A stretch of 64,000 nucleotides of DNA from Dolomedes plantarius (lineage: Eukaryota; Arthropoda; Arachnida; Araneae; Dolomedidae): the NCBI GenBank assembly GCA_907164885.2, contig OU015497.1, forward strand, positions 64,128,077-64,192,076, written 5' to 3'. Position numbers and translations under genes: made by a program. Within the stretch, counting starts at the first letter, position 1. Every line of letters starts with the position of its first letter. Under the pieces are notes generated by a model. The model was not told the origin of the DNA, searched no databases, and saw only the letters and a program-made list of their open reading frames with translations. Of the stretch, positions 1-12,080 are shown one piece after another.

Positions 1-480
1 ATAACTACTGCATAGAAAAATAAAGGCATACTTTTCCTAACGACAAGAATTAAATGAACTGAATTTTAATATAAAATTTACTAAACTTCAATGCAGGGAC
101 ATTAGCTAAAACAACGCATAAAAAAGACAAAAACAGTTTTATGTAGCTTTCTTTAAGAATATGTTATGCGTGGGGATTTTGAATAAATCTTTCATTTATA
201 ATGTGTACTTGCATTTGACATTCCGGTAAATATAGTTATAAAAATATAGTAAAATAGTAAATATTTTTTGTTCTATTTACCTCTTCACCGACGGGTGAAT
301 GGTGAGTTTTATAATAGTTCATTGAATTTTTTAAAAAAGTGGCTTTTTATTTTCATTTAGTGTTTGCTTTCTTAATTGTAAAAACTAGACATTTGTCTTG
401 AAATCTTGAATACATTTTTAGACTGCAAGACAAATGAAGGTTTTTTGAATTGGTTCTTTCATTTCTACGTATACAAATTC

Positions 481-545
481 ACACATATATATATACGTCT
501 CTCTCTCTCTCTCTCTGTCTATATATATATACACACACAGAGAGA
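481..545. repeat. Compound TA/TC/CA microsatellite
   Basis: Short runs of (AT)n, (CT)n, (AT)n and (AC)n follow one another. The same compound order (CT then TA, or CA then TA) recurs throughout the window. Confidence 0.85.
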
Positions 546-1321
546 AAGATATTTTCAGTGGGAAGAAATTCACTTGCCCCCTCTGCCTTTTAGATACACA
601 GAATGATTTTAATATCTAACTTGAATAAACACAAGTTTTTTATTTGTATTTTAATTAACTTAAATATTTCGAAGAGACGTTGTTATTAAGAGTGACAGCC
701 GGTGTCAGAACTATCTGGAAGAATTTTGTGTGATTTTGACTCTTGTCAGTTAGGATTTTCGATACGGAAAGTTTAAAGCAATCTAATTTGCCAGTTTATG
801 TTGATTCTAGCGTTGATAATGTTATTTGTTACGGATTATAAGTAACATGCGGAACGAAAGATGAAAAGCGAATGTGAGGATGGATTTACCAATACTTTAA
901 ACGGTATTTTAAATGAAAACGAGACTGTTTTCTCCGATTTGTTTAAGAGTCAATACATTTTAGGAAACTGTATCTAAACATGTTCGTATTAATATTTTCG
1001 AAAGATAACACCATTCAAATCTATTTATCTGAACAATCGCTTTTATTTTACATCTTAAAAATGTTTCTTCTGTGTATTTATAGTTTAAATAAAGAGTATA
1101 ATAAATAAGTAGACAAAAGAAAGGAAGGTAAAAAAATTAAATGAACATTTGTTCTCAAAATGCACCTTTACTTTTATTTACTACATGAAGAAGATTAATT
1201 GGCATTTAGTTATAATTAACTCACGGTTTGAATGGTTTGATAAGTGAGCTTGCCATCGATTATTAGACAAGGAAATTGCTGATGATTTGTGGTCTATGGT
1301 TTCTAGATTCTATACTATATA

Positions 1322-1380
1322 CAGTCAAACCTCGCTAACTCAAACCTTGATTTCGCGAATTTTTCGATATGTCGAAGGGA
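1322..1380 (+). mobile_element. Possible pogo/Tigger-type terminus (one end only)
   Basis: The sequence after a TA dinucleotide begins CAGTCAAACCTCGCTAAC and continues with CGAATTTTTCG-like text. It resembles the ends of the clearer pogo-type element at 39397-40159 (CAGTCGAACCTCTATTTAAC). I found no matching inverted end downstream, so this may be a broken copy or chance. Confidence 0.25.
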
Positions 1381-1668
1381 AAAAATATCCTTTCAAATTT
1401 CCCATGCACTTAATGTTAAAAATACCTTGTTTTGACGAATTTTTTGGGCTTATCCCTCGATAGAGAATATTTTTCCATAAATGGAGGAGAAATTTTTTTC
1501 TATAAACAAAAAATAATATCCAAGAATAATATCCAAAAGAATGGATGGATGCAGTGACTATCCCTTCTTTCTTTTATTTTTTGTCCTTTTATTCTCCAAG
1601 GTTACTTTCTAGAGGGGTCGGGTGGTTTTAACGAAACAGCAAATTAAGACATGCACAAAATTCAAGAG

Positions 1669-1715
1669 GTGGGGGGCTAACAAGAAGATTGTGGAATTTC
1701 TTGTTAGCACCCCAC
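1669..1715. repeat. 18-bp-arm hairpin
   Basis: The arms 1669-1686 and 1698-1715 are complementary at 17 of 18 positions (GTGGGGGGCTAACAAGAA against its inverse) around an 11-base loop. No gene context is visible. It could be a foldback remnant or an RNA hairpin. Confidence 0.6.
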
Positions 1716-4479
1716 CATTTCATTGCAACAAGGGGTGAAAAAAAAACTACATGTGGGAATGCATGTCTGTGCTGTCTCGCTTTCAAACTAGTGTCGCTCC
1801 TTAAAAGGCCTCGTGGAGTTTGATCGTGGAAGAAAAACATACTGTAAATCCTTGTGGCATTTAATGGTTCACTCTGCTGTATGTCAGAACCGTTCGGCAG
1901 TACAATGCTACGACAGTGAAAAAATGCATTCTAATTTAATTAAAACCTTTTAATCATTGTCAATCATTTTATTTCTTTGCTTGTTTTTATAATTTTTATT
2001 GATGAAATTTTCAAGAGATGGTCAACCTGAAGTTACGTACCTGGATTTATGACTTATATCTAAAAGATTCTATAACAAGGATGTTTGATCTTTCTAGATG
2101 TAACGAAAGTTAAAAACGCACAAAACTGCTATATAGTAACAGCGCAACGATTTGAAAATATTTTTGAATCCTATAATCTTCGGTCAAATATCTCGTAACT
2201 TTAATTGATGGTTAATGGCTCTAATTTATGCATAGACTTAATATTTCTAGAATAATGATTCATAACCTTTTGAAAGATCCCTTCCCCTTCCCCGCTATGG
2301 AAGATTTTCAGATCCTATCCCCTCCTCCTGCCCAATACACGTTACTAGCACTACTAATATACGTTCTACACAATTTTTTCAGCTATAATCCCCCTCCCCC
2401 CGAATATCACTCATGCCTCCCTAATAGTGAGTGCCCCCAGGTTAAGGTCCAGTACTCTAGAATATTACGAAACTAAAAAATTATCGCACAACTTTACTGA
2501 CACTAATATATGATCTTAAATAAAATAATAATGTAATCAATTATGATTTTAGCTTTTCTTTACAATTTGATGCATTCCCATTTACTCTTTAATGGAGGAA
2601 TTTATTGATTACATCAAAATAAGTCGTGTTGATTCTACCTGTTTCGCAAACATTTCGAATTTTTTTATGACCAAAGAATGAGATCTCCCTTCCCGTACTT
2701 TCAATTCATATCTGAACGTCAAGCCTCCTGGCTGTGTGTCTAATGAATCTTATTTAAAATTAATTGGAACAAATAATTATTTTCGAATAATTTATTAAAC
2801 ATAGTATGAATGCAGATATAATGAAATTGCTAGACAATTGCCTTTTGTAGTTGGGACAACAGATTACTTGAGTAATGAAATGAATCGAAAAGAAAACTTT
2901 AATTTTGACAAATATCAACGGCATTGATTTTTTTCTTTATTTTACCGATAAAAAGTATCAATGAACAACATATTTTTCCCAAATTAACAAGCTTTGTATG
3001 TTACAAAACTGTTTTTTTTTTAACGCTGATAAAAGGCTATTCTATAATTAATTTATTTCAACAATTTCATGCACTTTAAAAAATACCCAGAACAAATCAC
3101 ATTGATGGGTAATTATAATGTTAATGACTCTATTGTTCCAACATTTTCAGTTGTTTACACAGGGAAAAAAAAGAAATCAGCGTGATTTAATGACCTTTAT
3201 AATACAATTCACTCTGATGAAAGCAACTTTAAACGGTAAATACCAAATATAAATACTTAATAGAATGTTATACAATAAATTATAATTGCAAGTAACCAAT
3301 AACTGCCATTATATATGTTAACTGTCTGATTGATATGATACTTTTGAGTTCATACAATTCATTGAAAATCAACGTAAAATCATTTTCTCTGTACCCCCTT
3401 TCTTCCTCAAACAAACACACACACACACAAACACAGACATAGCTCTAGAGTGGGGGCAATTGTAATAAAAATAGCATTTGCAATGCAGCGAATTATATTA
3501 AACCAAGAAATTTACTTTGAATTTGTATTTAAAGGTGACAACAGTTTAATGTCTTTGAGGCTTATATGTAATGCATTTCAGGTATATCATCGATCAAACA
3601 CACAATCTACAGCCATCTGGCACGCTGCTAAGAACAATAGCGCTCTCTTTTCGGACTTTTGAATCTGCCATATGTATTCTCTGCTTTGATATAACATCCC
3701 GTTGCTTCCTCCTTCATTTTTTAAACAGGATCTTCAATGCCCAATTAAAACCGGATGTTTAAAACAATATTAAGTTTGTCTAGGGAATAGAGCTGGTAAT
3801 TATAAATTTCCATGTGTAACTTTATTTTATTTTTCCAATCTATTTTATGTCAATTTCATATTTGATGGTGATACTGTGTGATCAGTTATTTAATACTTCA
3901 GTAGAGAATGGCTAAGATCGGTTTATATTTATATTCCAGTCGTAAACCGAATAATACACACACACATCGGTATTTACACTAGACACAGGATCTTTAATTT
4001 TATTTTCTTACTCCTGTACTCATAAGTAAGGAATTATTATTTCGTGCTAGGGAAGTACAATAATTCCGATATAACTTAAGATTCCTTAGTACAATACAAG
4101 TAATTCTTGGAACGAAGATTGAATTTTGAAAAAATGAACAGTGATTTTTGATTGATTATTTTCGACAAGCCGAAATATCAGAGGATAACTTTTATACTTA
4201 GATGTAAAGATTATTTCTATTATTCAGAAATATTCACCGTTAGGAAGATGGTAAAATGTCCTATGTTCACAAACAAATGCAGTTTTCTAAACATTCTAAA
4301 CAGTTAACTGAATAGCGGAAAATGGCCACCGTTTAAATTTAATGTTGTTCACCCTTTCCTTATCTTGTTCTAAAATCCCTAAAGTCATAACTGGTAATGA
4401 AATATTACCCCTTTACAATGCTGATTTACTGTCCAATAGTCTGGCTTATTCTCTGCATAGTGAGCTTCAAAAGTAATGA

Positions 4480-5093
4480 TTTATAAAGGTGATAATAACG
4501 ATGATATATAAAATTGATAAAGTGATTCGATGATATGAACTGTGATATATAAAAGGCAAAAAGCACTAAAATTTTTACAGTAAAATCAATGACAAAAACA
4601 AATACCCTTTATAAAATTAGAAGTAAATAAAACGGCAAATACGGAAGTGTGGGGTTTCTCCCCCAGCAGATCCGACGGATTCGGTGAACTGAAACCGAAA
4701 AAACTATTTAGTGAGACTGAAGACTTGGGCAAGACGTCAAGATATGTGACACTGAAATCGGAGACTGACAATGTTCACAAAGAGGGGCATTCTCACCCAT
4801 CAGCAAATGCCGATGTGTTAAAAGAGAATGCCCGATTCTCAAACGTGTAAGTAAGACGTCTGCACGGCGCAGTCAAGCAGATGGCCAAGAGACAATAAAT
4901 GGTTTATATTGTATCAGAGACAACATCTGTCGTAGCTTGTTCTGAACTTGTAGGCTCCAATCTGACTGCCACTCCTACCAAATCCACTTTTTGACGGCGC
5001 ACTTCAAATCAGAGACAGGAATTGTCTGAACCAGACGATACACGGCACCTTTAGACGCAGTATCTGCTTTCTCATTACCCGTTTACTATTGAG
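4480..5093 (-). pseudogene. Decayed LINE ORF2, RNase H C-terminal part and 3' tail
   Basis: Read on the minus strand, the translation starts with GNEKADTASKGAV, the last aspartate region of a LINE-type RNase H. It continues through a WQSDW-like segment to RLRIGHSLLTHRHLL and CEHCQSPISVSHILTSCP, the cysteine/histidine C-terminal segment typical of arthropod jockey/R1-like ORF2 proteins. At least two stops interrupt the frame (one after KKWIW, one before LRRADV). The left edge (about 4480-4560) has a TATCATCG-rich tail that may be the 3' UTR. Everything upstream of the RNase H end is missing, so this is a 5'-truncated, dead insertion. Its family differs from the LINE at 6195-12268. Confidence 0.75.
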
Positions 5094-6194
5094 ATACTAA
5101 AGTTAAAATGTGTCACAAAGTTGCCCCGCCGTGTGAGGCTACTTTGTGACATCTGTATTTTCGCCTTGAAATCCAAGAGGAAAAATTACTTGACGTAAAG
5201 TTAGACAGTAAAAAGTCTATCAAAAGCTTGATACACAATTTTAATACCTATTAAAATATTCGATAGCTTTATCTCTATCGTTGACACCAAGGAGACCTCG
5301 GGTGCCCAGGGCAGCCCTCTGTTCTTTCAGAAGATGAGGAAATTCGTATTTCAGTACATTCTGCTCCTTCGGGTAGTTTGGTTCCAGATAGTCAATACTT
5401 TTCTCTCTCGAGGTGGTATTTTAGAGAACGGAAAAAATGTAACATCGAGTGTCTGGAGGAGGTGGGTCGACTTTGTAGGTTATTTTGTGACAGTGTCAAT
5501 ATGTCACAAAGTAACCCCGTCACCTTTCGATATTTAGGTTATGTTCTCATATCTCTCGGATATATCAATACACAAGAGTTATATTGCTCAATGATAAAAC
5601 CAACATATTGTCAATAAAAATAATTATCTGTGGTAGTTGGTTGTATAAAGTATTAGCCTTAAGAACACAAAGTTTCTGAAGTTTGAGTCAATAGCTTGAA
5701 AAAAAGGTTTGAACAATACACTGCAAACGAAGCCAAATGAAGCGCAGAAACATCAGGAACTGGCCACCAGGTGTCTCTGTGTGTCGGTCAAGCTGTTGGC
5801 GCTGTTCTTTGCGTCACCGGTATCACTGACGCGGCGCAAGATCCGAAATACAAAAAAAATTACTAAGTGTCACAAAGTTACCCCTGCAGTCACAAAGTAA
5901 CCCCACCCCGTCTTACAGTATTAATTATACTTTTAAAATTGATATTTGTGATCAATAATGTATATATCTGATAGATGTATAGAAAATTATGAATGAAATA
6001 GAAAGTATTTTTTGTAGACTTGAAGAAAAAAATTATATTTAACATATAAAAAAATATTAAATAGAAAAATTAATTTTGAATCTTAGAATAAGTTTGCGAC
6101 GTAATTAAAATATTTCAACTCGTTGCGGAATTCAAGAACTCCGGAGGCAGTTATATTGATAATATGTAAATGACACAGAAATTTAATATTTATT
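5094..6194. other. Unassigned DNA with repeated GTCACAAAGT motif
   Basis: No protein is recognisable. The stretch contains several copies of the motif GTCACAAAGTAACCCC in both orientations (listed separately) and ends in AT-rich sequence that leads into the LINE ORF1. The 5' UTR of that LINE may lie in its last part, but no boundary is visible. Confidence 0.5.
5111..5908. repeat. Dispersed GTCACAAAGT(A/T)(A/G)CCCC motif, direct and inverted
   Basis: Copies are seen at 5112-5126 followed by an inverted ACTTTGTGAC at 5141-5150, at 5484-5491 (inverted, TTTTGTGACA) and 5502-5518, at 5869-5884, and at 5890-5904. Two of the clusters form inverted pairs and one is a direct pair. The spacing of a few hundred bases and the mixed orientation suggest remnants of an inverted-repeat element or a binding-site cluster. 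Confidence 0.6.
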
Positions 6195-7352
6195 TTGTCA
6201 AATGGTATTCCAGGAACGAGTGGTAAAGATGAGGAGTTAAGGGAAAAGGATAAAGATATATTAAAACCAAGTACGTGCTGTAGGGAAGAGGAGGTTATGG
6301 GTAAGGAAAAGGAGAAGAAAGATTATGATTCGGCGTATGTCTGCGGGGAACAAACTGTAAAAGATATTCATGAGAGTGTACAGTTAACTATCGCTTTGAG
6401 CAATTTGGAGACACAAGAAAAAGAAAGGATGTTGATAGACATTAATACATTGGTCACTCTTTTTAAGAAGCAACAAGCACACACACAATTCGTTAGAGGA
6501 ATATTACATGAGAGGAAAAAGTCGAGGGAAGTTGGTGAAACATACACAGAGGCAGTCAACCAAAAATCTAGATCAAGATCAAGGTCCAAATCTAGGAAAA
6601 GACAGGAAAAAGAAAAGCACTTAATCGCAATATATCCAAATGCAGAACAAACATCCATTGAAACGAGACTAACGGTACAGAAAAATATAGATCCGGGTAA
6701 ATTTAAAGGAGCCGTGACAGTATGTAGGAGAATAAATAGAGGGGGAGTCCTATTTGGGTTTGAAAAAGAAGAAGACATCGAAAAAATTATAGAAGAAATG
6801 GGGAAAAATGCTAAACTGAGAACAGAATTTAAAGTTGAAAAACCAAGGAAAAAGAAACCTAATATAATAATATACAATATTCAGAAGGACTATGAAGATA
6901 AAGAGTTTATTGACAAACTGAAAAAATTTAATGAAGAATTGGAAGGCGTAGAAACCAAAGTGATAACGAAATATAAAATGGAAAGAGGGACTAATTGGAT
7001 AATTGGTGTAACAGGAGAAGTATATAAGAGAATTAAGGATCTTAAAAGACTTAAGTTAGAGTGGGAATGCTTTAATTTCAAGGATTATGTACGACCAAGA
7101 GTCTGTTTTAGATGTTGGAAATTCGGTCACCCAATAAAATTTTGTAAAGCAGAAATACCGACTTGTAAGAACTGTGGTAGAGAAGGTCATGAAATGAAGG
7201 ATTGTGCAAATGACACATGCTGTTCGAATTGCAAAAGGTTAAATTTAACGAGCAGAATTAAAGTAGATACCGACCACAAGCCCACCGATATGAGGTGCCA
7301 ATTTTACAGCACCGAGGTGGAGCGAATAAAATCGCAAACTGATTATGGATAA
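6195..7352 (+). CDS. LINE ORF1 (gag-like zinc-knuckle protein)
   Basis: This open frame of 385 codons encodes a basic nucleic-acid-binding protein of the ORF1 type. It is expected to coat the LINE RNA and accompany ORF2 protein in retrotransposition. Visible from N to C: a charged Lys/Glu-rich segment, an SR-like run (about residues 125-139, RSRSRSKSRKR), a middle region that could form RRM-like folds, and two CX2CX4HX4C knuckles (about residues 303-316, CFRCWKFGHPIKFC; 324-337, CKNCGREGHEMKDC), then a degenerate third Cys/His cluster. The frame opens at a TTG after a TGA at 6171. The first in-frame ATG is residue 35 (position 6297), so the true start is uncertain and the 5' end may be mutated. 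It overlaps the ORF2 ATG at 7345 by 8 bases, which suggests coupled translation. Confidence 0.85.
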   Translation: MSNGIPGTSGKDEELREKDKDILKPSTCCREEEVMGKEKEKKDYDSAYVCGEQTVKDIHESVQLTIALSNLETQEKERMLIDINTLVTLFKKQQAHTQFVRGILHERKKSREVGETYTEAVNQKSRSRSRSKSRKRQEKEKHLIAIYPNAEQTSIETRLTVQKNIDPGKFKGAVTVCRRINRGGVLFGFEKEEDIEKIIEEMGKNAKLRTEFKVEKPRKKKPNIIIYNIQKDYEDKEFIDKLKKFNEELEGVETKVITKYKMERGTNWIIGVTGEVYKRIKDLKRLKLEWECFNFKDYVRPRVCFRCWKFGHPIKFCKAEIPTCKNCGREGHEMKDCANDTCCSNCKRLNLTSRIKVDTDHKPTDMRCQFYSTEVERIKSQTDYG

Positions 7353-10300
7353 TACCTCAACTGCTTGTATTAATGTGGTGCATCTAAATATAAATAATTC
7401 TTATACAGTAGCGGCACAACTTTCTATAGACTTCATTGAACATAATTGGGACATTGTCTCAATAAATGAACTCTACCTTTCAAAAAGAAAAGTAGCTGGT
7501 TTAACAGGCGATTTTCGCCTAATTCACACTTTACAAGATGCTAGAGCAGTAATTATACTGAACAAGAGAATTAAAACTGTAAAGATACATGTTACTGAAA
7601 ACGTAGTGGCGGCTAGGTGTGAATACTTAAACTTTAATTTTATTGTTATTTCGGCGTATATACCGCCAGTGCAAAATGTAAATAATGATAGAACAGAAAC
7701 CTCACATAACCTATATCAAAGAAATTTTAAGAAAATTTAAAGATGAAAAAGTCTTACTACTGGGTGATTTAAATGCTAAATCAACAACTTGGGGGCAGAG
7801 ACCCACAGATCTACTCGGCACGATGATATTGGAAATGGTTACTACGTATGAGGGTATTATACATAATATCCCGGATAGTCTGCCGACCTACTGCGGTCCT
7901 TTCGGACTTGGGTGGATAGACCTGACTATCACATTTGGCTTTAGTGAAACAGAAATAAAGAACTGGGCTGTAATTGATAATAATACACTGACAGATCATA
8001 ACACTATTATCTTGACCATAACGCTAGATTATTTACAGACGGAAGATTACTTCAGGAAAAGATGGGATATGAAAAATATCCAATGGATAAACTTTCAGGT
8101 TAAACTCAGGAAATTAACGGAGAAATGGAGGGAAGCATTAATAGATAAAAATAGCGAAGAATGCGTATCACAGTTAAATTACGACTTGTTATGTAAAAAG
8201 TGTAGCTATAAAAGGGGAAAGCCACGAAGAAATGCATATTGGTGGAATCCTAATTTGACTACAATAAGAAGTAAGGTAAGAGCTCTTAGAAGGTTATATC
8301 AGAAGGAGATGGAACATCAGAAACGCCTTGAGTTACAAATTAAATATAAATTAGAGAGAGCTAAGGATAGAAGAGAAATATTGAAGGCAAAAAGGGATAA
8401 ATTTAATGAATTCGTTGAAAGAGTTACAATTAAGGATACGTTTGGTAATATATACTCCTTGATAAAGAATAAAAATACTAAAATAATCACAGCAGAAGGA
8501 TTGAAAGATAATGAAGGAAATATGAAGTATAAAGAAGAAGAAATAAAAATAATTCTAGCAGCACATCATTTTCAACGAGAAGAAGAGCTTATAAATTATG
8601 ATTATGTAAATTCTGAGGATGAGCAATTAATTACAAATATTGAAGTAAAAGAAGTAATCCTGAAAAAGCCCCGGGTTTCGACGGATTTACGCAGAGTATA
8701 GTTCAACAGATCAGGAATATAGATAGTCTATTTTTGACTAAGTTATACAATAAATGTTGGCAGGAAGGAAAGTTCCCTAGTAAATGGGAAAAAGCTAGCG
8801 TGGTATACATACACAGATATGGTAAAGAACCCTCAAATCCTAGTTCTTACAGACCGATATGTTTACTCCCCATTTTGGGAAAAGTTTTGGATAAAATCCT
8901 CTCCAATAGAGTGACTGAACATCTTGAAAGTATGAGTTTATTGTCTGAAAATCAATTTGGCTTTAGGAGGAATAGGGGAGTAGTACAAGCATTGAATAGT
9001 GTTTTTGATAAAATTAAAGAAAACAAAGAGAATAGCTATCATACGTGCTAAATTGCTCTGGATGTGAAAAATGCATTTAATTCAGTTAGAATAAAAAGAA
9101 TAAAGGAAGAACTCGACAAAACTGAAATGGATACTAACTTAAGGAAAATAATAATGGATTATCTGAAAGACCGTACTGTAATTATAAATGATGAACAAAA
9201 GTGGGAATATAATATTGGCGAACCACAGGGTTCGTCTATTGGGCCAATCCTGTGGTTACTAATTATTAATGAGTTGCTATTAGAGAATGTGGGCGATGGC
9301 AACAAAATACAGGCATTTGCGGATGATATAGTAATACTGCTTAGGAGTAAAGTTATATATAGATTTACAGAGATAGCGAGAGCAATAATGGAAAAATGTT
9401 CGAGCTGGGCAGAGAAAAACCAATTACAATTTAGTGTCGAAAAATCCAACTACATAATAATACCACACAAAGAAGAAGTCACAAGAAGACCCACGATTAA
9501 GTTTAAAGGGGAGAACATCAAATACAATGAGCATATTAAATACTTAGGAATTTATTTAGACGAGAAGCTAAATTTTAACTTTCATATAAATAATATTAGA
9601 GATAAGGCATTAAAATTTCAACAGTATCAATAGAGTCAGTAAGAGTATGTGGGTTTGAAACCTGAGATTGTCAAAAAGCTATATTTAACTGTTATAGAAA
9701 AGATACTATTGCATGGAGTGCATTCATTGTATAATGGTAAACGTACAATGGATTTAAAATTAAGACAGATACAACGACCATTCTTAATAATGTTAACTAA
9801 ATGTTACAGAACAGTTTCGACGGATGCACTCCACGTTCTATCAGGATGCATAACATTAGACTTAACAGCTAAAATTGAAAAGAATATCTATGAAATCTAC
9901 AATAAAGGATCCGAAAAAAAATTAGGAGACATTGTACTGAACGCGGAGAATTGCGAAACAAAAATCCGACGTCTAAAGAAAGTACGTGAAATGAGGAAAT
10001 ATGAATGGACATATAACATGGAATCAAAATCGAACATTAAATACTACACTGATGGCTCAAAAACCAACGAAGGGGTTGGTGCGGCGTGTACACGTTACAA
10101 CCTTAATGTTTTAGAACAAACAAAACTTAAACGTCTACCTAATAATGCATCATCCTATAGCGCCGAAGTTAAAGCCATTGACATGGCCATCACTGATGCT
10201 ATAAGTAAAGGAATACAGGAAATCGACATATACAGTGATTCTAGAAGTACACTGCAAGCTATATGCGCATATTATTTTAAGGGAGATAGGATTGAAAATA

Positions 10301-10674
10301 TAAAAAACCTAATAGAAAGTTATGAGATAGCAGTAAACTTACACTGGGTTAAAGCCCACTGTGGCATTCATGAAAATGAGAGGGTAGACGCAGCAGCTAA
10401 ACAAGCAACAACACTGAATGAAATCACAGGAAATTACAAATTAACTAAAGAACAGATTAAGAATAAAATTAAGAATTATTTCATAAATATATGGCAAGAA
10501 AATTGGGAGAGAAGCAGTGTAGGAATGAAAGTATTTGAGGTATTCCCTAGAGTTTCTACGAAAAGACTGTCGGCAGATTTCCTTGTTAATCAAGCAATAA
10601 CTGAACATGGCTGTATAGGAGTCTATCAAAACAGATTTTTTGCTAAAACAGATCTTTGTGAGTGTGGCAATATA

Positions 10675-12080
10675 CACTGCTGGCCACTGTAAATGCAACA
10701 CCCTGAAGAAAACATGCAAATAACATGAAATTTACAACATGCATTAGCGGAGGTGCGATATGCAAATGATTAGAATTTAAGCGCAGACGCACATCCCGCG
10801 CGCTTGTGGCGCCACTCCAAAGCGCTATTTAAGGCTTGGAGATTTCGACGATTTCAAGTTCGGCCATTTTTTTTTTCTTGTGGTTTTTAAAAAAAAATCA
10901 ATTATGCAACGTCGAACACAGCGATCATCTTTTGGTCAAGTATCCGAGTTCGACAGAGGAAGGATAGTGGATTACCGAGATTGTGGATAATCTTTCAGAG
11001 AAATCGGTAGTCGTGTTGGACGAAACCAAACAACTGTAATGCGGATATGTGATCGTTGGATGCAGGAGTGTACGACGGACCGACGTGTTCGATCGCATCC
11101 ACCTCAGCGCACCACTTCACGTGACGACAGGCAAATTGTGCGCATGGCAGTGACGGATCGCTCAGTCACATCACGAACCATAGCACAGCACATGCAGTCT
11201 GTAACGCATCATCCAGTGTCTGCGCGTACCATTCGACGCCGTTTAAAGCAGAATGGTCTGTCCGCAAGACGTCCATTGCTTTGTCTACCCTTGACGCAGA
11301 ACCACAGACGTCTCTGCCGCCAATGGTGCGATGACAGAAGGATGTGGACGGCAGAATGGAATGAAATTGTCTTTACTGACGAGTCACGCTTCTGTCTGCA
11401 ATACCGCGATGGTCGCATTCGAGTCTGGAGACACCGTGAAGAGAGGATGCTGAACAGCTGCGTTATGCACCGCCAAACTGGTCCTGCACCGGGTATTATG
11501 GTATGGGGCGGTATTGGATATCACTCTCGCACACCTCTAGTACGCATTGCCGGTACTTTAAACAGCCAGCGCTACATCTCCAAGGTGTTGGAGCCAGTTG
11601 TCCTTCCTTACCTTCAGGGCTTGCCCACAGCCATATTTCAACAGGATAATGCGCGACCACACGTGGCACGCATTGTCCAACGGTTCTTCGTCAATCGCCA
11701 GATTGAATTGCTTCCCTGTCCGCCTCGCTCTCCGGATCTTTCGCCGATAGAAAACATGTGGTCCATGGTTGCTCTACGATTGACCCCGATTCCATCCCCA
11801 GCTGCAACAGCAGATCAACTTTGGCAACGTGTGGAAGCTGCTTGGTCTGCTGTACCCCAAGAACTCATCCAAAGTCTCTTTGAATCAATGCCGAGGCGTG
11901 TGGCAGCGGTGATCTCCAACAATGGCGGCTACTCTGGCTACTGATTTTGGCAGGAACCACAATTCACAGACGTCTATAAATTTAATCATTTGATACTTGG
12001 TCAACATGTTATCTAAAAAATAAATTTTGTTGTGATATCTCTTGTCTTTCTTGGTGTTGCAATTTGGGTGGCCAGCAGTG
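10675..12080 (+). mobile_element. Tc1-type DNA transposon, 1406 bp, nested in the LINE
   Basis: The ends begin CACTGCTGGCCAC and, inverted at the right, end GGTGGCCAGCAGTG, flanked by duplicated TA at 10673-10674 and 12081-12082. The terminal repeats are short (about 30 bp). Removing the element rejoins LINE ORF2 in frame, so the insertion is younger than the LINE. Its 5' subterminal region carries ATATGCAAATGATTAGAA (10758-10775). A related, more decayed copy lies at 61907-63292. Confidence 0.92.
10904..11944 (+). pseudogene. Tc1 transposase, DD34E, one nonsense codon
   Basis: From ATG 10904 the frame encodes a full-length (about 346 codons) Tc1 transposase, which cuts and pastes its own element into TA targets in the nucleus. 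The N-terminal paired-type HTH contains FREIGSRVGRNQTTVMR. The catalytic triad is FTDES, FQQDNARPH and SPDLSPIEN, with 34 residues between the second D and the E. The frame ends with a usual RRVAAVISNNGG-type tail. A single TAA at 10988-10990 (codon 29, after RDCG) interrupts the first helix region. The open part downstream (ATG 11039) lacks the first HTH and probably binds the ends poorly. No other defect is seen, which makes this a recently inactivated or polymorphic copy. Confidence 0.9.

Larger units (their letters stand above)
1..4479. other. Unassigned AT-rich DNA
   Basis: No reading frame here resembles a protein I recognise. The longest frames are under 85 codons and include a pyrimidine-rich stretch (about 2270-2440) that gives a proline-rich translation of no evident meaning. 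A few small features inside this stretch are listed separately: a CT/TA microsatellite, a hairpin and a possible pogo-type end. Exons of a long gene could be hidden, but I cannot support any. Confidence 0.6.

Noticed and set aside
2228..2476. 82-codon proline-rich frame
   Set aside because: It comes from a pyrimidine-rich stretch without start context or homology that I can name.
6368..7081. Minus-strand frames opposite LINE ORF1
   Set aside because: They are antisense to a frame with clear zinc knuckles; the hydrophobic look is the mirror of Lys/Glu-rich codons.
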